NCBI RefSeq assembly: GCF_024756275.1
Contig: NZ_JANUGQ010000036.1
Location: 1-64,000, forward strand
DNA from: Streptomyces pyxinae
GTDB lineage: Bacteria; Actinomycetota; Actinomycetes; Streptomycetales; Streptomycetaceae
Length of the DNA: 64,000 nucleotides
Direction: 5' to 3'
Part shown: positions 40,327-48,946 of the stretch, piece by piece
Layout of the letters: every line of letters starts with the position of its first letter
Numbering within the stretch: the stretch's first letter is position 1
Position numbers and translations under genes: made by a program
Notes under the pieces: generated by a model
What the model was told of the DNA's origin: nothing
The model's database searches: none
What the model saw: only the letters and a program-made list of their open reading frames with translations

Positions 40327-42141
40327 CTACTTCAGCTGCCCCCAGTTGACGGGCGGCGCCTTCATCCTCACCTGGTCGTCCTGGCCCACGACCACATGAG
40401 CCTGGTTCCGCAGGCTCAGGGTGTTCTCGTCCCAGTAGTCGCTGTGACCTTCCGTGTCCGTGTCCATCTGGTGGGCCCCGAAGCGCTGGTCGCTGGGGAT
40501 GGCCCAGGGACCGTCCCAGTCCGTCCCGCCGTGCCCGTAGCGGCCGATGTCGGGGACCGGGTCGCCGTCCGCCTCCTCGTTCCACACATGCCCCTTGGGC
40601 ACGTCCATCTGCTCGGCCTTGGGGACCTGGACACCGGGACTGCCCGCGAGGACCACATCGTCGGCGTTGAGGTCTCCCTGCCGGGCGGCCGAGCCGATCA
40701 GCGTGGTGCCGTAGGAGTGGCCGATCGCGGTGCGGTGCGGCTCCGAGTCGCCCGTGTGCGACACGTCGAGCCCGTCCATGAACCGGTTGTACGCGGGCGC
40801 CCCGTCATTGGCGTAGTGGCTGAACGGCGAGTCGAACACGATGTCCTGGGGTGCGTCGTAACCCAGCCAGGTGATCGTCGACACCGGCCCCTTGTCCTGC
40901 GCCGCCGCCACCCGCCAAAGGTTGCCCATCCGGTCGATGTCACCGCCGACGCTGCCGAGCTTCGACGTCGTACCCGGCACGTAGACGGCCTGGTGGGCGG
41001 CGGTGTCGGGGTTGCCGTTGGCCACGATCGCCCGTCCGTTGCCCTCCGGGCTGAAGCCCAGCAGATACGCCTCGGGCAGCCCTCGCTCACCGGTCGCGCC
41101 GAGACGCTTCTGGATGCTCTTCATCCCGTCGACCGACGACTGGAGCGCGTCATGACGGGCCCCGTACGTGTTGCGCCACTCGATCCACTCCGGGTTGTCG
41201 ATCCTGACCGGTATCCCGTTGGCGCCGGGGATCATCCGGTAGGTGTGCAACGGCTCCGGCGGGATGGCGTCCAGCTTGAGCTGGTACTCCCCCTGCTTCC
41301 CGGCCAGCACCATCCGGTTGGCCTCGTCCCGGACCGGCGAGGGCAGCCCGTCGAGCCCGCCCACGGTATCGGGGCGGAGCGACACCCAGGCCGCCCGCTC
41401 CTCGGGGCTGAGCTTCTTCCACCAGGCCGCGTTGTCCTTGGGGGCGCCGTCCTTGGGCGGCTGCGGCAGCGAGTCCAGATAGCTCTTGCCCGCCTCCTGG
41501 ACCCCGCTCGCGTCGGACCGGGTGTCGGCCCAGTCCCGGTCGGAGACCTTGAGGTCGTCGTCGGCCTTGAGCGCCCGGAGCTTCGGCGCCCACCGGCCGT
41601 CCGCCTCCCCGGCGTCCCGGACGGCCTCGGCGACCCGGTCGGCGTACGCGTGCGCCTTGCCGAAGTACGGGTTCGGGTGGATGTTGGCGGCCTGGCGATC
41701 CAGCGCGTCGGAGGTGGGGGTGCCCGGCAGGGAGCTGCCGGTGACGGTGCCGCCCTCGGTGTCCTTCTCCGCGCCCGGCTTGCGGCCCGCCGGATAGCTG
41801 ACGGAGCCGTCCGGGTTGACCGTGCACCCGTCGGCCGCCGCGTCCTCGATCGCCGCCTCCAGCTTGCGCTTGGCGGCGGCCATGTCGAAGGCGAACCCGT
41901 CGAGCGCCGCGGCGGCGAGCCCGCACTCCGTCTGGGCGTAGTGGAAGTTCTTGGCCAGCTCTCCGAGTTCCGTCAGCGCGGCATTCGCCGTCTTGCCCGT
42001 GAGCTGCTTGCGGATTCCGGCGGAGATCCGGTCCAGGATCGCGTCCTTGGCGGCCGAGGCGGCGTCACCGGCGGCGCGGTAGCCGGTGGCCGCCTGCTCG
42101 TACTCGGCCGGCTTGAACGTCTTGAGCGTCGCGAAGTCCAT
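40327..42141 (-). CDS. DUF1023 alpha/beta hydrolase with WXG-like N-terminal helical domain
   Basis: A 604-residue protein. The N-terminal 110 residues are helical (YEQAATGYRAAGDAASAAKD, AKNFHYAQTECGLAAAALDG), as in WXG100/ESX-type cargo domains. After a linker comes the DUF1023 alpha/beta-hydrolase domain: the nucleophile elbow AIGHSYGTTLIGSAAR with the catalytic Ser, the DDVVLAGSPGVQV strand, and a late His in GHSDYWDENTL. No signal peptide or membrane helix is seen, in line with a type VII-like route of export; no ESX genes are in the window. A small acidic helical gene precedes and a lipoprotein follows. The substrate is unknown; DUF1023 proteins are thought to be esterase/lipase-like. 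Confidence 0.85.
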   Translation of the reverse strand: MDFATLKTFKPAEYEQAATGYRAAGDAASAAKDAILDRISAGIRKQLTGKTANAALTELGELAKNFHYAQTECGLAAAALDGFAFDMAAAKRKLEAAIEDAAADGCTVNPDGSVSYPAGRKPGAEKDTEGGTVTGSSLPGTPTSDALDRQAANIHPNPYFGKAHAYADRVAEAVRDAGEADGRWAPKLRALKADDDLKVSDRDWADTRSDASGVQEAGKSYLDSLPQPPKDGAPKDNAAWWKKLSPEERAAWVSLRPDTVGGLDGLPSPVRDEANRMVLAGKQGEYQLKLDAIPPEPLHTYRMIPGANGIPVRIDNPEWIEWRNTYGARHDALQSSVDGMKSIQKRLGATGERGLPEAYLLGFSPEGNGRAIVANGNPDTAAHQAVYVPGTTSKLGSVGGDIDRMGNLWRVAAAQDKGPVSTITWLGYDAPQDIVFDSPFSHYANDGAPAYNRFMDGLDVSHTGDSEPHRTAIGHSYGTTLIGSAARQGDLNADDVVLAGSPGVQVPKAEQMDVPKGHVWNEEADGDPVPDIGRYGHGGTDWDGPWAIPSDQRFGAHQMDTDTEGHSDYWDENTLSLRNQAHVVVGQDDQVRMKAPPVNWGQLK

Positions 42142-42150
42142 GGGCCCGGA

Positions 42151-42615
42151 TCACCGACCCTTGCCCTGGCCGCCGACCGCCTCGGTGTCCTTGTACTGGG
42201 CCTTCACCTTGCCCAGCTGCTCCCGGAGCCGCTCGTCCGGCTCGGACAACTGGTGCCCCGACGCCTCCAGCAGGCCGCCGAGCCCGCCGCACCGCTTCCG
42301 TACGTCTCCGAGGTACCGCTTCCAGGAGTCGTACAGCTCCTGCTGCGCCGCCGCGCTCTGGACCCCGGCACCGTCCCCGAGCCCGGTCTGGCCGTCGCTC
42401 AGGGCGGTCAGCGCCTTGCCGATCGGCTCGTCGAGGCGCTTGAGCTCCCCGCCCGCCGTCGCCCACACCTTCTTGTCCGACCGCAGGTCACCGGCCGGAC
42501 CGCCCGAACCGCCAGGACCTCCGCCGGGACTGGCCGGCATCTGGTTCAGCCGCATCCCCGTCGACCCCCGGGCCGCCGCGTCCGACTTGAGCTGCTCCCA
42601 CTCGTCCCAGGCCAT
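42151..42615 (-). CDS. Small helical protein, first gene of the DUF1023 module
   Basis: A 154-residue protein starting MAWDEWEQLKSDAAA. After a Gly/Pro stretch (25-45) the C-terminal 100 residues are long helices (VWATAGGELKRLDEPIGKAL and WKRYLGDVRKRCGGLGGLL), like an ESX-family or chaperone-type helical protein; there is no WXG tripeptide. Its stop lies nine bases before the ATG of the hydrolase gene, so the two are one transcript. A helper or export partner of the hydrolase is plausible, but the family is not certain. Confidence 0.78.
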   Translation of the reverse strand: MAWDEWEQLKSDAAARGSTGMRLNQMPASPGGGPGGSGGPAGDLRSDKKVWATAGGELKRLDEPIGKALTALSDGQTGLGDGAGVQSAAAQQELYDSWKRYLGDVRKRCGGLGGLLEASGHQLSEPDERLREQLGKVKAQYKDTEAVGGQGKGR

Positions 42616-43049
42616 CCGTCTTCCCCGTTCCCCGTTGTTCCCGTCACCGGTTTCCCCTTGCGGTTTCCCGTCCGCGGTTCGCGGTGTTCCGCTTCGGGCT
42701 GTCCGCTGCCGGCTCTCCGTTCCCGGCTTCCGCTGCCGGCCGTGCGTTTCCGCTCTCCCGTCCTCACGGACCGGCTGTCCCGCCCTCCTCACGCCGCCGG
42801 CCCGCGGTGATCGCCCAGGACGGCGGTGAGCCGGCTCCGCGGGCGACCCGGCGATCTTAGTAGCACGAGCAAAACACCCGCTCCTCCGTCGAACGCGGAA
42901 GCGGGCAGGCGCGGACGGACACCCCCTCCGGACGGGGAGCGGGCGGGGCACGAACGCGGAACCCGTCACTCCCCCGGAGGAGGAACATCCCGAACGCATG
43001 TGCCAGGCTTTGCCTGTCGGACACACAGGGAGGGGTCGCGGGAACCGCG
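42616..43049. other. Divergent intergenic region, DUF1023 module and DUF2637 gene
   Basis: About 430 bases. The left half is pyrimidine-rich with short repeats (CGCTGCCGGC, TTCCCGTTCCCC) and forms the leader of the minus-strand module. The right half ends in a GGGAGGGG ribosome site for the DUF2637 gene. No tRNA or other gene was found here. Confidence 0.45.
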
Positions 43050-44507
43050 ATGCAACTGACACGCACACACAAGGTCTTGATCGGCGTGGTCATCGCCGGT
43101 GCCCTGGTCATCGCCGGTATCGGCTTCGCGGGTTCGTACGCCGCCGTGCGCGAACTCGCGCTCTCCAAGGGCTTCGGCGACTTCTCCCTGGTCTTCCCGA
43201 TCGGCATCGACGCCGGTATCTGTGTCCTGCTCGCGCTCGATCTGCTGCTCACCTGGCTCCGGATCCCGTTCCCGCTGCTGCGTCAGACGGCCTGGCTGCT
43301 GACCGCCGCCACCATCGCCTTCAACGGCGCCGCCGCCTGGCCCGATCCGCTGGGCGTCGGCATGCACGCCGTGATCCCGGTGCTCTTCGTGGTCGCCGTG
43401 GAGGCCGCCCGGCACGCGGTCGGCCGGATCGCGGACATCACGGCCGACAAGCACATGGAGGGCGTCCGGCTCACCCGCTGGCTGCTCTCCCCGGTGCCCA
43501 CCTTCCGGCTCTGGCGCCGGATGAAGCTGTGGGAGCTGCGCTCGTACGAGCAGGTCATCAAGTTGGAGCAGGACCGGATGATCTACCAGGCCCGGTTGCA
43601 GGCCCGCTTCGGCCGGGCCTGGCGCCGCAAGGCCCCGGTGGAGGCGCTGATGCCGCTGCGGCTGGCCAAGTTCGGCGTGCCGCTGGCCGAGACGGCTCCG
43701 GCCGGGCTGGCGGCGGCGGGCGTGGAGCCGGTGCTGCTGCCCCCGGGACCGCGACCGGCCGGCCGGCAACCGGACCCCGCCGCCCTCCCGGCGCGCCCCC
43801 GGCACCAGGACGGACCCGCCACCGCGCCGGGCCCGGACCTCGCGAAGGCCCCGGCCGGCCACGGACCGGCGAGCGGCGCCCGGGCCGGCGCTGCCCGCCC
43901 CGTCGGCCCGGGCGCCGCCCCGGCCGCCGGCCCGGCCGCCGGCCCCGCCGGTGAGCGGCCGGCCGAACACCCCCGGCCCGCCGAGGAGTCCGGGCCCCAG
44001 CAGCACCCGGAGGGCGGACCGGAGTACGGCCCCGAGCTTTCGCCGACCGACCACGAGAGCCCCTGGTTCGCCACGCCGCACCCGGGCCAGGAGCGTTCGT
44101 ACGAGGGCGCCTACGACCCCTCGTACGACCCCGGCACCGAGCCCGCCCCGCCCACCGGTCCCGGCCCGCTCCCCGCGCACGAGGGCCCGGCGGCCTCCGG
44201 GCCCGACGCCCCGGCGGAGCCGGCCGGCCCGGCGCGCCCGGCCGGCCCGGCGGCCGCTGCCGGACCGGACCGCCCGGCGGAGCGGCCCGAGAGCCCCGGC
44301 GCCGAGCAGGAGTTCATCGACCGGGCCTACGAGGTGTACCGGATCTACGCCGACCGCAACCGGGCCTTCCCGAGCGCCGAGGAACTGGAACCCCACCTCC
44401 GGGACGCCGAGGTCCACCACCCGAACGGCTCGGTCCTGCTGCGCCGGCTGCTCCCCGGCTTCCAGCGCCGCGTCGAGGAGGAGCAGGAGGCCGAGCACAT
44501 CGCCTGA
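43050..44507 (+). CDS. DUF2637 (SpdB-like) membrane protein with C-terminal basic domain
   Basis: A 485-residue membrane protein of the DUF2637 family (Streptomyces spread/transfer type): four helices in the first 125 residues (GVVIAGALVIAGIGFAGSYA, FPIGIDAGICVLLALDLLLT, WLLTAATIAFNGAAAW, VIPVLFVVAVEAARHAV), then a basic region LLSPVPTFRLWRRMKLWELR, a long Pro/Ala-rich linker (about 225-420), and a final conserved helix-rich domain (AYEVYRIYADRNRAFPSAEE) that resembles DNA-binding tails. Plasmid relatives act in intramycelial spread; the chromosomal form is of unknown role. No plasmid or conjugation genes are nearby. Confidence 0.85.
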   Translation: MQLTRTHKVLIGVVIAGALVIAGIGFAGSYAAVRELALSKGFGDFSLVFPIGIDAGICVLLALDLLLTWLRIPFPLLRQTAWLLTAATIAFNGAAAWPDPLGVGMHAVIPVLFVVAVEAARHAVGRIADITADKHMEGVRLTRWLLSPVPTFRLWRRMKLWELRSYEQVIKLEQDRMIYQARLQARFGRAWRRKAPVEALMPLRLAKFGVPLAETAPAGLAAAGVEPVLLPPGPRPAGRQPDPAALPARPRHQDGPATAPGPDLAKAPAGHGPASGARAGAARPVGPGAAPAAGPAAGPAGERPAEHPRPAEESGPQQHPEGGPEYGPELSPTDHESPWFATPHPGQERSYEGAYDPSYDPGTEPAPPTGPGPLPAHEGPAASGPDAPAEPAGPARPAGPAAAAGPDRPAERPESPGAEQEFIDRAYEVYRIYADRNRAFPSAEELEPHLRDAEVHHPNGSVLLRRLLPGFQRRVEEEQEAEHIA

Positions 44508-44543
44508 CCCTCGTGCCGCGCCGCCGGGAAGGCGCTCCCGCGG

Positions 44544-44647
44544 CGGGAAGACACAGCGATGGCCCGCAGCGGGACGACACGGCGATGGCCTGAGGCGGGA
44601 CAGCACAGCGGTGGCCCACGGCGGAAAAACACAGCGGTGGGGCGCGG
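44544..44647. repeat. Four tandem 26-bp units between DUF2637 and lysS genes
   Basis: Four degenerate units of 26 bases start at 44544, 44570, 44596 and 44622 (core CGGGA.GACACAGCGATGG with variation). A short TCATCGCT microsatellite follows at about 44667-44690. The block is intergenic between convergent genes and may form structure. Confidence 0.8.
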
Positions 44648-44733
44648 CCCCCGGCCACGCCCCACCGCTCATCGCTCATCGCTCATCGCTGTCCGGGCCC
44701 CGCACGCGGCGGCCCGGACCTCACCTCACGACC

Positions 44734-46479
44734 TCACGCCCCCAGCAGCAGCCGCACCCGGTCCGCGCCGACGGCCAGCAGCAGGGTGGGCAGCCGGGGC
44801 CCCGTCTCCCGCCCGACCAGCAGCCGGTAGAGCAGCGCGAAGAACGTCCGCTGGGCCACCTTCAGCTCCGGGGTCGGCTTGGCCTCCGGGTCGAGCCCGG
44901 CCATCACCTTCGGCACCCCGTAGACCAGCGTGGTCAGCCCGTCCAGCGACCAGTGGCTGTCCAGTCCCTCCACCAGCAGCCGCAGCGACTCCCGGCCCTC
45001 GTCGTCCAGCGAGCCCAGCAGCTCGGCGTCCGGCTCGGAGCGGACGATCGTGCGCTGCTCGGCCGGCACCTGCGTGGAGATCCAGCTCTCCGCACGGTCC
45101 AGCCGGGGCCGCGCCTCGTCCAGCGAACCGAGCGGGTTCGCCGGGTCCAGCTCGCTCAGGATGCGCAGGGTCTGCTCGTCGTGCCCGCCCGTGATGTCCA
45201 CCACCGACGCCAGCGTCCGGTACGACAGCGGGCGCGGCGTGCGCGGCAGCTCACCGGCGGCCGTGCGCACCGCCCGGGAGTGGGCGGCGGCGTCGGCCGG
45301 CAGCACCGAGCCGTCCGCGACCTTGCCCTCCAGCTTGTCCCACTCGTCGTACAGCCGCTGGATCTCCTGGTCGAAGGCGATCTTGAACGCCTGGTTGGGC
45401 CTGCGGCGCGCGTACAGCCAGCGCAGCAGCGGCGCCTCCATGATCTCCAGCGCGTCGGCCGGGGTGGGCACGCCGCCCTTGGAGGAGGACATCTTCGCCA
45501 TCCCGGAGATGCCCACGAACGCGTACATCGGGCCGATCGGCTGCACCCCGTCGAACACCTCGCGCACGATCTGGCCGCCCACCACGAAGGAGGAGCCGGG
45601 CGAGGAGTGGTCCACGCCACTGGGCTCGAAGATCACGCCCTCGTACGCCCAGCGCATCGGCCAGTCGACCTTCCAGACCAGCTTGCCGCGGTTGAACTCG
45701 CTCAGCTTCACCGTCTCCGTGAAGCCGCACCGGCAGGTGTACGACAGCTCGGTGGTCTCGTCGTCGTACCCGGTGACGGCGGTCAGGTCCTTCTCGCACC
45801 GCCCGCAGTAGGGCTTGTACGGGTAGTAGCCGCCGGCGCCGCCCGAGCCGTCGTCCTCGCTCGCCGCGCCGGAGCCCTCGGCCGCCTCCAGCTCGGCCTC
45901 GTCCACCGGCTTCTGCTGCTTGGCCTGCTTCGGCTTGCCGGTCGCCTTGTCCTTGGTGCGGTACCGGTCGAGGATCGCGTCGATCGCGCCCCGGTGCCGC
46001 ATGGCGTGCAGGATCTGCTCGCGGTACGCGCCCGAGGTGTACTGCGCGGTCTGGCTGATCCCGTCGTACTCGACGCCCAGCTCGGCGAGCGAGGCGGTCA
46101 TCGCGGCCTTGAAGTGCTCCGCCCAGTTCGGATGGGCCGAGCCGGCCGGGGCCGGGACCGAGGTCAGCGGCTTGCCGATGTGCTCCGCCCAGGACTCGTC
46201 CACACCCTGGACCCCGGCCGGCACCTTCCGGTACCGGTCGTAGTCGTCCCAGGAGATCAGGTGACGGACCTCGTGACCGCGCCGCCGGATCTCGTCCGCG
46301 ACCAGGTGCGGGGTCATGACCTCGCGGAGATTGCCCAGGTGGATGGGACCGGACGGCGACAGACCGGAGGCGACGACGACCGGTTTCCCAGGCGCACGAC
46401 GCTCCGACTCGGCGATGACCTCGTCCGCGAAACGGGAGACCCAGTCGGTCTCGGTGCTGCTCTGAGCCACGGTCGGCAC
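44734..46479 (-). CDS. lysS: Lysyl-tRNA synthetase, class I (LysK/LysS type)
   Basis: A 581-residue class I lysyl-tRNA synthetase, the archaeal-type enzyme used by some actinobacteria. The HIGH motif is GLSPSGPIHLGNL, and KMSKS appears as AKMSSSKGG. Cys pairs in FKPYCGRCEKDLT-type and TCRCG segments form the zinc ribbon. Length is as expected. GTG at 46479 precedes the fold (VPTVAQSSTETDW); another GTG is three codons on. It is divergent from argS across a 367-base region with palindromes and DnaA boxes. Other bacteria usually have the class II enzyme; here it is not visible whether a class II copy also exists elsewhere. Confidence 0.95.
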   Translation of the reverse strand: MPTVAQSSTETDWVSRFADEVIAESERRAPGKPVVVASGLSPSGPIHLGNLREVMTPHLVADEIRRRGHEVRHLISWDDYDRYRKVPAGVQGVDESWAEHIGKPLTSVPAPAGSAHPNWAEHFKAAMTASLAELGVEYDGISQTAQYTSGAYREQILHAMRHRGAIDAILDRYRTKDKATGKPKQAKQQKPVDEAELEAAEGSGAASEDDGSGGAGGYYPYKPYCGRCEKDLTAVTGYDDETTELSYTCRCGFTETVKLSEFNRGKLVWKVDWPMRWAYEGVIFEPSGVDHSSPGSSFVVGGQIVREVFDGVQPIGPMYAFVGISGMAKMSSSKGGVPTPADALEIMEAPLLRWLYARRRPNQAFKIAFDQEIQRLYDEWDKLEGKVADGSVLPADAAAHSRAVRTAAGELPRTPRPLSYRTLASVVDITGGHDEQTLRILSELDPANPLGSLDEARPRLDRAESWISTQVPAEQRTIVRSEPDAELLGSLDDEGRESLRLLVEGLDSHWSLDGLTTLVYGVPKVMAGLDPEAKPTPELKVAQRTFFALLYRLLVGRETGPRLPTLLLAVGADRVRLLLGA

Positions 46480-46846
46480 GTTCTTGGTTCCTCTGGATGC
46501 TCGGGGGATCTCGAAGGGCTGGCGTACGCCATTCTCCCAGACGGAACAACCTCGGCCGAGGTTGTCCACAGACCGAGGTTGTCCACAGCCGGAGGAGCCC
46601 GAGGGCCGGAGAGCCGGAGAGCCCGAAGAGCCGACGGACGCGCCGCCACCCAGGCACCCAGGCACCCAGGCACGACAACGGACACACGGGCACATGGGCA
46701 CATGGGCACACGGGCACGGCAGCCACACAGGCACACGACAAAGGGTTTGCGCACGCGTGGGAGAATCACGAGACAGGTGCCACCCCGATCGCCCCGCGAT
46801 CACCGGCACCGCCCGCAGACCGCACCACTGACAGGAACGGAAGCAC
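46480..46846. other. lysS/argS divergent intergenic region
   Basis: 367 bases between divergent starts. The left half contains a 20-bp palindrome and two DnaA boxes, annotated separately. The middle (46647-46718) has two sets of 8-bp tandem repeats, CACCCAGG three times and CGGGCACA/TGGGCACA four times. Both promoters must lie around these elements. No gene. Confidence 0.7.
46546..46588. promoter_or_regulatory. 20-bp palindrome with two DnaA boxes
   Basis: ACAACCTCGGCCGAGGTTGT is a perfect palindrome (46546-46565). Its right half is repeated: CCGAGGTTGTCCACAG stands at 46556-46571 and 46573-46588, so two perfect TTGTCCACA words (46562-46570, 46579-46587) lie 17 bases apart. TTGTCCACA is the preferred DnaA box of Streptomyces. 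The function at this place is unknown. Confidence 0.75.
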
Positions 46847-48616
46847 ATGGCCTCGGTCCCTTCCCTCGCTTCGACCGTGCAGCAGCGCCTCGCGGACGCC
46901 CTCTCGGCAGCCCTGCCGGAGGCCGGTTCCGCCGACCCGCTGCTGCGACGAAGCGACCGGGCCGACTTCCAGGCCAACGGCATCCTGGCGCTGGCCAAGC
47001 GGCTCAAGGGCAACCCCCGCGAGCTGGCCGGCCAGGTCGTGGACGCCATCCCGGCCAATGACGAGCTGCGGGAGATCGAGGTCTCCGGGCCCGGCTTCCT
47101 CAACATCACCGTCTCCGACCGGGCGATCACCAGCACCCTGGCCGCCCGCGCCGCCGACGACCGCCTCGGCGTGCCGCACGCCGCGAAGACCGGCACCACG
47201 GTGATCGACTACGCCCAGCCGAACGTGGCCAAGGAGATGCACGTCGGCCATCTGCGGTCGGCCGTCATCGGTGACGCCATGGTGAAGATCCTGGAGTTCA
47301 CCGGCGAGCAAGTGATCCGCCGTCACCACATCGGCGACTGGGGCACCCAGTTCGGCATGCTCATCCAGTATCTGATCGAGCACCCGCACGAGCTGGACCA
47401 CAAGACCGGCCCGGAGGACTCGGCCGCCTCCGGCGAAGAGGCGATGTCCAACCTCAACCGGCTCTACAAGGCGTCCCGCGCCCGCTTCGACTCCGACGAG
47501 GAGTTCAAGGCGCGCAGCCGGGACCGGGTGGTGGCCCTCCAGTCGGGCGACGAGGAGACCCTCGCGCTCTGGCAGCGGTTCGTGGACGAGTCGAAGATCT
47601 ACTTCTACTCGGTCTTCGGCAAGCTCGACATGGAGATCGACGACCCGGACGTGGTCGGTGAGTCCGGCTACAACGACATGCTGGACGAGACCTGCCGCCT
47701 CCTTGAGGAGGCCGGGGTCGCCGTCCGCTCCGAAGGCGCGCTCTGTGTCTTCTTCGACGATGTCAAGGGCCCGGACGGCAACCCGGTCCCGCTGATCGTC
47801 CGCAAGTCGAACGGCGGCTACGGCTACGCCGCCACCGACCTCTCGGCCATCCGTGACCGGGTCCACCACCTCAAGGCCGACACCCTTGTCTATGTGGTGG
47901 ACGCCCGGCAGTCCCTGCACTTCCGGATGGTCTTCGAGACCGCCCGCCGGATGGGCTGGCTGAACGAGGACGCGCACGCCGTCCAGCTCGCCTTCGGCAC
48001 GGTGCTCGGCAAGGACGGCAAGCCGTTCAAGACCCGTGAGGGCGAGACCGTCCGGCTGGTCGACCTGCTGGACGAGGCGATCGACCGCGCCTCGGCCGTG
48101 GTGCGGGAGAAGGCCCAGGACCTGACCGAGGACGAGATCGCCGAGCGCGGGGCCCAGGTCGGCATCGGCGCGATCAAGTACGCCGACCTCTCCACCTCCG
48201 CCGCCCGGGACTACAAGTTCGACCTGGACCAGATGGTCTCGCTCAACGGCGACACCTCCGTCTACCTCCAGTACGCCTACGCCCGTATCCAGTCGATCCT
48301 GCGCAAGGCCGGCGACCGCCGCCCGGCCGCCCGGCCCGAGCTGGCGCTCGCCCCCGCCGAGCGCGCCCTCGGCCTGCACCTGGACCAGTTCGGGGAGACG
48401 CTGGCCGAGGTGGCGGAGTCGTACGAGCCCCACAAGCTGGCCGGCTACCTCTACCAACTGGCCTCGCACTACACGACGTTCTACGCCGAGTGCCCGGTCC
48501 TCAAGGCGGACACCCCGGAGCAGACCGAGAACCGGCTGTTCCTGTGCGACCTGACGGCCCGTACGCTCCACCAGGGCATGGCGCTCCTCGGTATCCGCAC
48601 CCCCGAGCGCCTCTGA
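46847..48616 (+). CDS. argS: Arginyl-tRNA synthetase
   Basis: A 589-residue class I arginyl-tRNA synthetase. The HIGH motif is EMHVGHLRSAVIGD; the N-terminal Arg-tRNA additional domain (about 1-100) and the DALR-type anticodon domain at the C-terminus (SHYTTFYAECPV) are present. Length is normal. The start is ATG, with a purine-rich AGGAACGGAAGC upstream. Arg-tRNA synthetases lack a standard KMSKS, as here. The gene is divergent from lysS, so both synthetases may answer to the same control region. Confidence 0.96.
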   Translation: MASVPSLASTVQQRLADALSAALPEAGSADPLLRRSDRADFQANGILALAKRLKGNPRELAGQVVDAIPANDELREIEVSGPGFLNITVSDRAITSTLAARAADDRLGVPHAAKTGTTVIDYAQPNVAKEMHVGHLRSAVIGDAMVKILEFTGEQVIRRHHIGDWGTQFGMLIQYLIEHPHELDHKTGPEDSAASGEEAMSNLNRLYKASRARFDSDEEFKARSRDRVVALQSGDEETLALWQRFVDESKIYFYSVFGKLDMEIDDPDVVGESGYNDMLDETCRLLEEAGVAVRSEGALCVFFDDVKGPDGNPVPLIVRKSNGGYGYAATDLSAIRDRVHHLKADTLVYVVDARQSLHFRMVFETARRMGWLNEDAHAVQLAFGTVLGKDGKPFKTREGETVRLVDLLDEAIDRASAVVREKAQDLTEDEIAERGAQVGIGAIKYADLSTSAARDYKFDLDQMVSLNGDTSVYLQYAYARIQSILRKAGDRRPAARPELALAPAERALGLHLDQFGETLAEVAESYEPHKLAGYLYQLASHYTTFYAECPVLKADTPEQTENRLFLCDLTARTLHQGMALLGIRTPERL

Positions 48617-48676
48617 CGCCTCCGGGCCCCGCGCCCCGGGCGGCAAGCCCGCCCAAGGCCCTCGGCCACGGCAACA

Positions 48677-48715
48677 GGCCCCTCCGGCACGACCATCGCG
48701 TCCGCCGGAGGGGCC
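48677..48715. terminator. Terminator after argS
   Basis: GGCCCCTCCGGC (48677-48688) pairs perfectly with GCCGGAGGGGCC (48704-48715) around a 15-base loop, 60 bases past the argS stop. Confidence 0.8.
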
Positions 48716-48802
48716 GTCGTCATGCGCCGCCATGCCCCACCGGACAAAGGAATTGACCGAGCGCCGGGACTCGGCCCTCGACCGCGCCATCGGTGTCCTG
48801 CG

Positions 48803-48946
48803 TCACTCCCGGGCGTGGCGGCCTTCCGGGGGCCGCAGCGAGGGCAGCTTGAGCGAGGCGGAGCGGTGCTTGGCGTTCGCCTGCGGGATCTGGAGGAGCA
48901 GCACCGCCGCCACCAGGGGCAGGACGAGCAGAACGAGGGTCATCAT
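48803..48946 (-). CDS. Possible small single-pass membrane protein (47 aa)
   Basis: A 47-residue frame, MMTLVLLVLPLVAAVLLLQI then a basic and Pro/Leu-rich tail. ATG ATG start with GGAAG upstream. One hydrophobic helix is clear, but there is no known family and no neighbour in the same direction. The larger frame upstream is non-coding in look. It may be a real small membrane protein or a chance frame. Confidence 0.4.
   Translation of the reverse strand: MMTLVLLVLPLVAAVLLLQIPQANAKHRSASLKLPSLRPPEGRHARE

Noticed and set aside
44544..44647. CRISPR-like array
   Set aside because: Units are contiguous with no spacers, degenerate, and there are no cas genes in the window.
43951..47061. A 1036-residue plus-strand frame across the DUF2637 end and over lysS
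   Set aside because: Most of it is antisense to lysS with its class I synthetase motifs and runs into argS; no family support.
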